This document shows, in pieces, positions 12,474-21,614 of a stretch of 64,000 bases of DNA (positions are counted from its first letter, which is position 1; every line of letters starts with the position of its first letter). The notes beneath the pieces are model-generated. The model was not told the origin of the DNA, did not search any database, and worked only from the letters and a program-made list of their open reading frames with translations. The position numbers and the translations under genes are program-made. Source of the stretch: Dryomyza anilis (taxonomy: Eukaryota > Arthropoda > Insecta > Diptera > Dryomyzidae); assembly GCA_951804985.1 (NCBI GenBank), contig OX638134.1, forward strand, positions 2,666,001-2,730,000, written 5' to 3'.

Positions 12474-13462
12474 TTTGGCATAACCTGCACTTGCATCAGC
12501 CGTGGCACTGTTTATCGATATCCTGCCAATATCCTTTGAATATCCTTCGAATAATAATCAAAACGCTGATGCTGGTGCAAGCAAACAAAGTCAAGCATGT
12601 GGTTTACAACAAACAGTAGTATGTCTGTCTGTATGTGTGTGATTGGGTCTCTTTATGTTGGTGTCTGTGTCTGTGTGTTGAGTGCACATGCATGAGTCTA
12701 TAATGACTTGAGTCAACGAGCGCTTGTCACTCATTGTCAGCAACATTGTCAGCGTCATCGCCAACATCGTCGTCGTCGTCGATGGCTGCGTCATCGTCAG
12801 CATCAGCCTCAACAACGACATTATCAAATGCTTCAACAGCAACAAAAACAACAACTACAACAATTACAACAACTACAACAATTACAACAACATTTGCAAT
12901 TACAACAACCACAACAACACCAACAATATGTGACTCAACATAGCAACATCTGCTTGAAACGCCTTCAAGCAGCAATTGACATTTTTGCTGAGTCTGTTTT
13001 AAGCTCGAATGGTTTTTAGTTTTCAACAAATGACTACTTGAAATTATGCGCAAGTAGCAAAACATATTTTAATATTTTTTTTTGTCTCTATTACTTTGGT
13101 TGATGAGAATATCGAATGCATTTTCTATTAAATGTTACTCATACGCAGTGTGACACACACATGGACACATTACGGCACTGCCAGATAATTTAATGCTTCA
13201 CTAATACATACAATTATGCAAATTTGTGCGCTGTGCACTTAATAAATTTATGACATCGAGTGCTTATAAATTAAATTGCAATTTATGTCAAAATTAATTT
13301 AAACACACACACAGAGCCAACATTTAACAAAATGACTTAAAGCGGCAGTGGCAATGGCGACGGCGCAGAGGCGAGGCAGCCGCAAGTGTTGCCAACTTGC
13401 CGCAAAATTTACAACGGAATTAAGTCGAATTTAAGTTACTCATACACAAGTCAAACACGCAC

Positions 13463-13466
<4 letters not shown>
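12474..13466. other. non-coding interval with CAA/CAG-rich (opa-like) patch
   Basis: GT-rich words at 12620-12690 are followed by CGTCGTCGTCG near 12765-12785 and a long CAA/CAG/TAC run at 12830-12935. One frame of this patch gives a Gln-rich translation (12708-13019), while the other frames give poly-Asn or poly-Thr runs, as expected of a simple CAN repeat. Near 13330-13400 there is a GC-richer patch (GGCAGTGGCAATGGCGACGG). No gene is supported. Confidence 0.5.

Positions 13467-13508
<42 letters not shown>
13467..13508. repeat. (CAGA)n microsatellite
   Basis: About ten copies of the tetranucleotide CAGA, ending in CGGACAGTCAGAC. It lies about 330 bp upstream of a transposable element whose own tail contains CAGACAGAC, but no other part of that element is visible here. 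Confidence 0.9.
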
Positions 13509-13841
13509 GGACAGTCAGACGCAGTAGTAGCTGCCAAACTCTCAAATACAAACACACAAAATTATGATGAATGCACTGCGCTTTACTGTGTTACACTCGG
13601 AAATTTAAAGTATTCAATATTGCGACTATTGATTCTATAGTTTATTATGATACTGTTTGTAAACTGTTGTTTCAAGCAAATATTTCATAACAAATCAAGA
13701 AATTATTACTTTTTTTTAAGGGAATATGTTATATGTCAAGAGAATGGTTCTATTAGTCAATGGTATATTTTATAGTACAATACTATTGTATACTATATGA
13801 AACTAATAAAATAATAATTAATATTATGATTTTATATTATA

Positions 13842-15102
13842 CTAGCTCGACACGTGCACGACTCGTGCAAAGATTTTCTGAATGCAAGGATATGGAGCAA
13901 TTTTATTAGTATATAAAACATTTTTATTTTTATTTATATAAGGGACCCGCGGACGTGGATCTGTGGAAATTTTTTTTTGGTTTCATAAATGTAGTAACCA
14001 AAACAAAACTAATCCTCCGCTAAAACAACTTTTCTCATCGACAATTCTTTCTCAGACTGTGCTTTCCCGTATAATTCTTCTCAGTAGAATTCTTTCCCGT
14101 AGAATTCTTCCCCGTAGAGTTTTTCCCAGTAGAAGTTTTAGTGTGGTGAGTTATGGAGTGAATTTCGGTGTGGTGAGTTTTAGTGTAGTGAGTTTTAGTG
14201 TGGTGAGTTTTAGTGTGGTGAGTTTTAGTGTGGTGAATTTTAGTGTGGTGAATTTTAGTGTGGTGAGTTTTAGTGTGGTGAGTTTTAGTGTGGTTTAGTG
14301 TGGTGAGTTTTAGTGTGGTGAATTTTAGTGTGGTGAAGTTAAAAGTGGTGAGTTTTAGTGTGGTGAATTTTAGCACGGTGAGTTTTAGTGTGGTGAATTT
14401 TAGCACGGTGAGTTTTAGTGTGGTGAATTTTACTGTGGTGAGTTTAAGTGTGGTGAATTGCTTGTGGTGAATTTTATTGTGTTGAGTTTCAGTGTGCTGA
14501 ATTTAAGTGTGGTGAATTTTAGTGTGGTTAGTTTTTGTGTGGTGAATTTTTGTATGGTGAGTTTTAGTGTGGTGAATTTTAGTGTGATGGGTTTTAGCGT
14601 GGTGAATTTTAGTGTGGTGAGTTTTAGTGTGCTTGATTTTGTTTTTGTGTTTTTGCTTTTGCTTTTGTGTTTCTGCTTTTGTTCTTTGTATTTGCTTTTA
14701 ATTTTGTTTTTCCATTCTTTTTTTTTATTTTTCTGTTGTTTTTGAGTTATTGCTTTAGCTTTGTGCTTTTACTTTTGATTTTGTTTATGTGTTTGATTTT
14801 TGCTTTTGTTTTTGTGTTTTTTATTTTATTTTTTTGTATTTAAGTTTTTTGGTTTCATCTTCTTAGCTGGTGTAAGTCCCAAGTTAAAACGCGTTGAAAG
14901 TTTAGATTGTATTGGAGGTGCCACGCCCCGTATTCCAATCCCGTCCATATATAGCCTATGTCACCCTCCGGACTCCATAGTGTCCTGGTAAAAAATTTCA
15001 GTCAAATCTGTTCAGCGGTTTGGACGTGATACTGGAAAAACAGACAGACTGACTTACAGACTGACAGACAGACGGACCAAGAGTTTTATATATATAGATT
15101 GA
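13842..15102 (+). mobile_element. Modular non-autonomous element, copy A1, carrying a 15-bp minisatellite
   Basis: The head contains CACGTGCACGACTCGTGC and ATATGGAGCAATTTTATTA, shared almost word for word with the copy at 50857-52300. Parts in order are the head; a patch of decayed 14-bp units of the type TAGAATTCTTCCCG (14040-14130); a 15-bp array GAGTTTTAGTGTGGT (14132-14640, about 34 units); a T-rich TTTTGCTTTTG tract (14640-14860); and a unique tail containing GGTGCCACGCCCCG, TTCAGCGGTTTGGACGTGAT, CAGACAGAC words and the terminus GAGTTTTATATATATAGAT. No open frame encodes a transposase or polymerase. The ACTAGC start and ATATATAGAT end resemble an abundant insect interspersed repeat, but I cannot assign a class. 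Confidence 0.75.
14132..14640 (+). repeat. 15-bp minisatellite inside element A1
   Basis: About 34 tandem units of GAGTTTTAGTGTGGT, with GAATTTTAGTGTGGT and GAATTTTAGCACGGT variants. One partial deletion near 14292 shifts the register. Because 15 is divisible by 3, both strands give open repetitive frames (Ser-Val-Val-Phe type on plus, Thr-Thr-Leu-Lys type on minus). These are repeat artefacts. Confidence 0.95.
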
Positions 15103-15989
15103 TTTATTTTTTTATTTATAGTTCGTTTAAATATTTTATGTTTTTTGTTTTTAATAGTTTTTCGTACTATTATTTTATGTCAATATTTATAAATAGATAC
15201 ATTTACTATTGCTTTTAATTAATAGTATATTTAATTGTAGCATACTGTATAGTACAATTTTGTTGCATTACTTTTTATCTTTTATATATATTACACTCAG
15301 AATATGGGAATTAAATAGTTTGACTTCATTTTATGGTATATTATTTTATAATTTAACATTTGCATTAATCGTTTCAATAGTTTTTAATACTATTGTATTA
15401 TTTTGATATTTATAATTATTGATAGTACTCCATACTATTGTTTTTCTATTGTTTCACTATTTAATTAAGCATATACATTTTTTAATGAATGGTATATTGA
15501 GCAGTATCCTAGTATTTATATCAAAGATGTATTTTATAATCAAAAAATAGTAGTTAATTATTTTATAGTACAGTTTTCTTTTAATAGTTTTTATACTATT
15601 AATAATATATTTTATATTTATATATTACTATTGATTTATATAACATTGCATTACTGAACTTTTTTACACTCACAAAACAATAATTCAATACTATGTCATT
15701 AATTTTATAGTATACAAAACAATATAAGTTTTGAATTATGTTAATAGTTGTCAGGATGTTTCGTACAACAGTTTAATATTAATTTTTGCTTCTAATTCAA
15801 TAGTAGCTTCAGTAAAATTTATTAATAATATAATTACAATGACTAAAAGGTGTAAACGACATTATTTTTACATTTTCTTTTGTTCATAACCTAAAAACTT
15901 AACACCGCAAAAGAAAAACATATATCACAAATGAAAAACATTACTCCATAGTTTTTAAAAATAGTTAAAGATTTATATTTCTAAAAGAG
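15103..15989. other. AT-rich DNA dense in TACTAT/ATAGTA words
   Basis: Very AT-rich sequence in which TACTAT and ATAGTA recur many times, often facing each other as inverted pairs (for example near 15200-15240, 15590-15615 and 15685-15715). The same texture recurs at 6280-6660, 13740-13840, 16500-16680 and 17560-17900. No gene is visible. Confidence 0.55.
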
Positions 15990-16500
15990 ATAGGACGAAT
16001 TTCTGTATTTTAGTCATCGAGCCCACCATCAGCCGTTGGACACCATTTCTTCTAACTTTTTTGATAACACTAATTCAACTATCGCTTATTTTATTATTTT
16101 TATTATTAGCCAACAATTTTAAACCTGGACCTAGTTCAGGGCAGTTTGGAGGGTTACATCCTTTAGAATAATTTGTATCATATTGTTCTATATGAGTTTC
16201 AACAGTCCTTCGCTCGTTTATTTCTATCTTTAATCCATTTCTTCGATTTTATTTGGAACTGTAAATAATCTCAATTTAAATCTCATCTTTACTTTTTGAT
16301 AATGTAAAATATATTAAATTTTGTTGCTAGATCTCTTTTGATTGTTGGGCTTAGATCTAACACTTCACTTTCGTCGCAAATTTTCGATTCATTAATCCAA
16401 ATTTTCTACCTGATTCACGTTTACTATTTAAGAAGATGGTCTTTCGAAAACGAGTTGTAATATTTCTAGCAGTTTCCCGGGATACACACGCCCAGAAAAA
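15990..16500 (-). pseudogene. Tc1/mariner-type transposase relic
   Basis: A decayed transposase that would have cut and pasted its own DNA. Read on the minus strand, three separated in-frame pieces fit the IS630/Tc1/mariner family in the right order. Near 16490-16375 an N-terminal helix-turn-helix-like segment contains SRETARNITTRFRK followed by SGRKFGLMNRKFATK. Near 16150-16100 is NPPNCPELGPG, which matches the usual NPPNCPELRPIE motif around the third catalytic acid, but the final Glu region is altered. Near 16060-16010 comes NGVQRLMVGSMT, like the usual C-terminal VQ-L-M-G segment. Frameshifts and stops separate the pieces, and most of the catalytic core is deleted (about 510 bp remain of the roughly 1 kb expected). 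No terminal repeats are recognised. It cannot be active. Confidence 0.7.
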
Positions 16501-17159
16501 ATAATATTTAAATAATAGTTTTTTTAACTATTAAAAATAGTCAATAGGATAAATTTAATTTTTGAATTTTTTAATGAATACTAAAAAATACCATGACATT
16601 GCCATTGAGTTTATATGAAAAGATTAATTTTTTTGTATACTATTAAATCAATACTTGTCCTATTGATCAATTTTAATGAGATTTAAGGGAATTTTTCTGG
16701 GTTCATGCTATACTTGCAATTTGTTTTCCCACTTTTTCTAATTATGACGTTGACTACATGATCGATCAGTTATAACTGAAAGCTTGTTAATTTTTTTGTT
16801 TGTTATAAATCAGAGAAATTTTGAATTTACGAGATTTTTTTTTGCATTATTTGCTTTGACACAATATCCGCATATGACTTTGTAAAAATAATTTCGTTCA
16901 CACTCTTTATTACTAAATTAATTTAATTATATCAATTGCCTGTAAAACACTCAAATAACTAAATTAGAAGTATAGTTTTACATTCTTTTTTATATCATTA
17001 TTTTGGTATTTATTGTTTATATTTTGTATTTTATTTTATTTAATATAGATATTTGATTTATTTAATAGTACAATAATTTTAATTAATAATAAGTTTCATA
17101 TTAGCTCAACAAATTTTAAAAGTATTCTTTATTTTTTAATGGTATTTTGTAGCATGCAA
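16501..17159. other. AT-rich non-coding DNA
   Basis: AT-rich sequence with ATAGTT/ACTATT inverted words near 16500-16660. I see no gene. It may include decayed flanks of the neighbouring transposon relic. Confidence 0.5.
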
Positions 17160-17478
17160 CAAAAGTTTTTTTCAAGGGTTTTTCAACAGCGACGCTACTA
17201 AAGTAGAGCAAGATGGACGGCAAACGACGCCATATTTCTTGCCGCTCTTTTGGCATTTCTCTTCAGTAAGGTTTGCCATTTCATTACCGAAAGATATACG
17301 AGCCAACAACGAGTCGAAATTATTAAAATTTACTACCGAAATAAGAATTCGTATATCTTACTATCATGAAATAGCAAACCTTACTGAAGAGAAATGTGAA
17401 AAGAGCGGCAAGAAATATGGCGTCGTTTGCTGTCCCTGTCGCTCTACTTTTGCAGCGTCCCTGTTGAAAAACCCTTTA
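17160..17478. mobile_element. Fold-back element, copy B1
   Basis: A palindromic element with arms of about 110 bp. The left arm starts AAGGGTTTTTCAACAG (17174) and runs through TTGCCGCTCTTTT and CTCTTCAGTAAGGTTTGCCA. The right arm is the inverse and ends CTGTTGAAAAACCCTTT (17477). The centre (about 17281-17370) has AACAACGAGTCGAAATTATT and ACTACCGAAAT. A further AAAAGTTTTTTTCAAGGG lies just left of 17174 and matches the outer extension of the other copies. No transposase is encoded, and an 89-codon frame across it is incidental. The class is uncertain; long-TIR MITE or fold-back. Confidence 0.85.
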
Positions 17479-18888
17479 TTATGCAAATTAATAGTGCAAA
17501 TTATATAACTTCTATCTAGAAACTATAACTTTGTATTTATGATTTTTATAACTAGGCATTATTAAATTAATAGTATATATTAATTTTAAATAACTCCAAA
17601 ATTAGTTAATATATATATTTTTATTTTATAATTTTTATATTTTGTAAATTTACATTAATTTAATAAAACCATGTAATCATCGTATAATGCAATTTATTTT
17701 TGATACTATTAACTTTAAGGTATCCTACTGTTACAATTGTTTGCAAACTTATAGTTTGTAAAATATAAAAATAATTAAAATTTATTTAGAAATACTGTAA
17801 AATTAAAAATAATAAAATAATTAAACTAAAAAGAAATCATATTAAAATGATTTAATAGTATCAACTATTATAATTTAATAGTATTACCTATTATTTTAAA
17901 AATATTTTCTTCGAGTGTCTGTGTGTTAGTGCGTTGATATATTAGAGCACGTTCCGCATTCAATACGAGTTGGCTTTATCAATGTGCGCACGCTTGTCTT
18001 AATATGTGTGCACCGCCGTCATCCAACCCCCCATCCGACCGACCGTCCGTCTGTTTGCCAGCAACTGCAGCATCTATGGAAGTAGCTGTGAATGGCGTTG
18101 TGCGTTGGATGTGTCTGTGTGGCACTGTTTGTGGCTGTAATAAATTATGCGAAAATCGAATGCAAGCGCATGCATGAATATTTGTGTGTGTGTGTGTGTG
18201 TGCGGCATGTTTGAATTTGGCAGCTGCCAACGTCGCAGCACCGCGCTGCGCTACGTGCGAACGTGTTGCGCCTTTAATCGATTACAACACAGCAAATCTG
18301 CACAAATGCAGCGCGCAACTGGCAAACACGACACAAACACGATGCGCCGCGTGATGCTTATGCAACACGCACGAAGTAGTCAGAGGCGGTTGGCGGCAAC
18401 TGGCAGAAGACAAGATTGTTTGGCGCGATAAAAGCGCATTAAATATTTGCGCCAGATAACGCAATGAATTATGCATAATTTTGTATGTGACGAACATTTA
18501 TACGAAGGGCTTTAGAAGAATTAAGAACATGGAGTAGTTTGTTATGGTGATACTGCTCAGTACACTAATTTTAAAATCAAAGTGTGGTATTCAATTTTGG
18601 AGATACGGTGTTATCATTTAATATAACCGAATGCATTAAAAATAATTTAATTAGAATTTGGAAAATTTCTTTTTAAAGATGACTACATTAGTTTTAAATT
18701 ATAAATTATATATTCAATTCGGGATTGTTTAATTAATGGCATCAATAAATTTCTTTGAAGCTGGATTTTTTCCAGTTTTAAAGCAAAGGTACTGCATAAA
18801 ATTTCGAAATAGAAAGAGAAACACTTAAGTACAACCTTTATAAATATGTTTTATAATAGAGCTGTTTTAAATTTCAAAATTTATTTAA
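17479..18888. other. non-coding interval between fold-back copies
   Basis: AT-rich DNA with ATAGTA palindromes to about 17900, then a more balanced stretch (17910-18480) with a (GT)n run at 18182-18202 and CACGAACG/GCGCAAC words. Overlapping short frames of 71-94 codons on both strands near 17979-18497 show no family signature. No gene is supported. Confidence 0.5.
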
Positions 18889-19144
18889 AGGGTTTCTCAA
18901 CAGGGACGCTTCAAAAGTAGAGCGACAGGGACAGCAAACGACGCCATATTTCTTGCCGCTCTTTTGCCATTTCTCTTCAGTAAGGTTTGCCATTTCATGA
19001 TATATTTACGCATTTGAATTTCGGTAGTAATTTTTAATAATTTCGACTCGTTGTTGGCTCGTCCCTGTCACTCTACTTTTGTAGCGTCCCTGTTGAAAAA
19101 CCCTTGAAAAAAACTTTTGTAGCGCTCTTATTGAAAAACCCTTT
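18889..19144. mobile_element. Fold-back element, copy B2, inverted and deleted
   Basis: The left arm, AAGGGTTTCTCAACAGGGAC onward, is complete to GGTTTGCCATTTCATGATA. The centre is in the opposite sense to B1 (TCGACTCGTTGTTGGCTCG). Most of the inner right arm is missing, so the centre runs straight into TCCCTGTCACTCTACTTTTG. The right end extends past the first terminus with GAAAAAAACTTTTGTAGCGC and a second copy of the end, ATTGAAAAACCCTTT. The doubled end shows that the true terminus carries two nested copies of the terminal motif. Confidence 0.82.
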
Positions 19145-19597
19145 ACTTAAGGTAACCAAATCGTTTTTATTTAAATCAACATTTATAAAATTTCATTTAA
19201 TCTAAAACTTTTTTAAGTGACGAAATTTAATTCAAACGAAAGTTTGTCATTCTGAAAGTGAAACCAATTTATTTTTTGTAATTGGAAATATTAGTTTTCA
19301 TTTTGTTAAATTAAGAAACTTTTTTTAAAGATTACATACATTTTAAAATTTAAAACCAAAAATATGTATAATCGGTAATTACTTAGAATCATAAAGTTTT
19401 TCAAAATACATTATTTTCTATTTTTATACTAAAATCCTTATATTATATAGACTGTCATCCTTATAAATTAAATAAATATTACAAAAGAAAATTGAAAAAT
19501 GTATTGTTTTTATTATTAAATCGTTCAAATCATTTTTTAATATACTTTTTTTTCAAATTACTTTTCTAAACTTGAAAGTTATCAATATCTATATAAA
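19145..19597. other. AT-rich non-coding DNA
   Basis: AT-rich single-copy-looking sequence. I see nothing coding or repeated in it. Confidence 0.55.
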
Positions 19598-19924
19598 GTG
19601 TTTTTCAACAGGAACGCTACAAAAGTAGAGCGACAGGGACAGCAAACGACGGCATGTTTCTTGCCGCTCTTTTGATATTTCTCTTCAGTAAGATTTGCCA
19701 TTTTATGATGGAAGGATATACGACCCAACAACGAGTCGAAATTATTAAAATTTACTACCGAAATTCGAATTCGATTATCTTTCCATCATGAAATGGCAAA
19801 CCTTACTGAAGAGAAATGTCAAAAGAGCGTCATTTGCTGTCCCTGTCGCTCTACTTTTTTAGCGTCCCTGTTAAAAAAAAACCCTTGAAAAAAACTTTTG
19901 TAGCGCTCTTATTGAAAAAACCTT
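19598..19924. mobile_element. Fold-back element, copy B3
   Basis: The same long-armed element as B1 and in the same orientation: TGTTTTTCAACAGGAACGCT at the left, centre AACAACGAGTCGAAATTATT, and the inverse arm ending in the doubled terminus AAAACTTTTGTAGCGCTCTT then ATTGAAAAAACCTTT. The right arm has lost a stretch containing TTGCCGCTCTT (it passes from AAAAGAGCG straight to TCATTTGCTGTCC). TATA-like bases flank both ends (ATATAAAG at the left, CTTTATAT at the right). The right end abuts the TATATA terminus of element A3, so one inserted at the end of the other. Confidence 0.82.
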
Positions 19925-20545
19925 TATATAAAACTCATTTTCCGTTTGTTTGTTTGTTTGTTTGTACGCTATGCAAACGTACACCTGTGGACGGATTTTC
20001 TTAAAATTTGGAATATATATCCTAGAGACCCAGGAAAAGGTTACTACATAGTTTTCGTTGATCACGCCCACTTATACTCCCATTTTTATTTTTGGTGTGT
20101 AACTCAGATTCATAGCAAAACCACTGAATGTATTTTTCTGATAATTTTCATTACTATGCTATAAGGTCCATGTAGTATCCTAAACCATATATAGACTAGA
20201 TTGGACAAAGGGGAGTGCCACTTCCCATAGAACACAAAAATTCAGTACGCTATATCTCAGCCCTAATGATATCGATTTACACTAAACTTTAAATTTCGAT
20301 GTTACTCATCTTACTTAATCTCACCACACCAAAACTCAGTACGCCAAAACTCACCACACCGAAACTCACCACTTTTAAACTCACCACACTAAAACTCACC
20401 ACACCAAAACTCACCACACTAAAACTCACCACACTAAAACTCACCACACTAAAACTCACCATACTAAAACTTATACTGGAAAACACTACGGGGAAGAATT
20501 CTACCGGGAAGAATTTTACGGGCACGAGTCGTGCACGGGCCCAAC
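19925..20545 (-). mobile_element. Modular non-autonomous element, copy A3 (inverted, short)
   Basis: Reverse-complement copy of element A. At its right end on the plus strand is GGGCACGAGTCGTGCACGGG, the inverse of the A head. Leftward come GAATTCTACC-type units (20490-20520), a 15-bp array CTCACCACACTAAAA (about 20318-20475, about ten units), and a tail ending near the (GTTT)n run at 19945-19962 and the inverse of GAGTTTTATATA at 19925. It is about half the length of A1 because the 15-bp array is short and the T-rich tract is absent. Confidence 0.72.
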
Positions 20546-20674
20546 TAATTTCTATATTACTAAAATCAAAATACCGAAATTAAGAACAAAATTCTCTTAA
20601 TTCATATCACTTTCAATAAAAATTAAAAATGCACATCAATTACAAATTGTAAACCCAAAACCATTTAAAATGTG

Positions 20675-21614
20675 TAGGGGAGCCTGTGGTAAAGTGGGAC
20701 ATAGGGAAATTGCAATTTTTGAAAATGTTTTTGTACTTAGAAAAATGAGAGCAATTTTCAAGTGCTTTTTTTTTTATCCATGGTTATAATCAAAATATAA
20801 TCAATATATTTTTGAAAGTTTTTTTTATAGTACTGTTTTTTTTTGTTATCAAAAAGTGTGCTTTTTTGTCATTTTTAACTAATTGTCGTATAATATTAAC
20901 GGATGATGTATATCTTTTGAAATACAAACGGGTTTTGCAAATAATTTAATATTGTTTAAAAGGTGCTAAATTATGATCAAGTTTGTAGGAAAAATATAAA
21001 ACATTTTCCGGGTTAAATTGGGAAACGTAATTTAAGTAATGTTTGTCGTAATTTAATTTAGTTAAAATATTGTGTTATATAAATTATTTAACTGGTTTAG
21101 GCAAGAAAAACTTCAATCTTGGCCACAAACCAACGAAAAGCAACATTTTGACTTTACCTGAGATAAGATCTGAATCGCAGAAAATGCCAAGAAGTGAACC
21201 TTTAACAAGAACAAAAAGAATACAGCAGAAAAGATTTTTCTACTTTATCAGAAGACGAATTTTATACAATTTGCTTGAATAAAATGGCAAAGGAATTATA
21301 TTTCCACAACTCAGGAATATCTGTAGGCCGTTTACGTATACTATATACCGTATACTTGAAATTTGCAAACTCGACGACCAGCAACTACATCTCTCACTCA
21401 AAACATTCTTTCTTTTTTTTTAATTTATTTTCGTATTTTCTTAACAAAACTACTGAGATTTTTATAAATTTAAACATTTTGTCTTCTTATTTGTTCTTGT
21501 ATTATCATTCTTTATACTTAATATATATTAATTTGTAATAAAAATTTAAAACATGAAGAAGAAAGACAAAAATAGCATGTTGGTGAACATTTTGAAGTTT
21601 CCCACATTACCCTA
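20675..21614 (+). mobile_element. TIR element with TA target duplication, possible pogo/Tigger relic
   Basis: The left end reads TA then GGGGAGCCTGTGGTAAAGTG (TA at 20675-20676); the right end reads TTTCCCACATTACCC then TA (21613-21614). The inverted core GGTAAAGTGGGA versus GGTAATGTGGGA has one mismatch, and TA on both sides is the target duplication expected of the Tc1/mariner/pogo superfamily. At 21070-21282 (plus) a 70-codon frame contains KPTKSNILTLPEIRSESQK, and a neighbouring frame continues with SEDEFYTICLNKM. I read these loosely as the C-terminal region of a pogo-like transposase (compare K..ILT.TPE.), split by a frameshift. The catalytic core is absent. The superfamily rests mainly on the TA and TIR. 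Confidence 0.5.

Noticed and set aside
9850..12483. An 877-codon open frame, the longest in the window
   Set aside because: It is the translation of an 8-bp simple repeat whose plus strand lacks stop trinucleotides in every frame. The predicted protein is one eight-residue repeat throughout.
12708..13019. Gln-rich 103-codon frame, opa-like
   Set aside because: The region is a CAA/CAG/TAC simple repeat. The other frames are equally open as poly-Asn or poly-Thr, and no flanking domain or splice context is visible.
13963..14745. Repetitive Ser-Val-Phe and Thr-Leu-Lys frames on opposite strands
   Set aside because: They are translations of the 15-bp minisatellite inside element A1. The period is a multiple of three, so frames remain open automatically.
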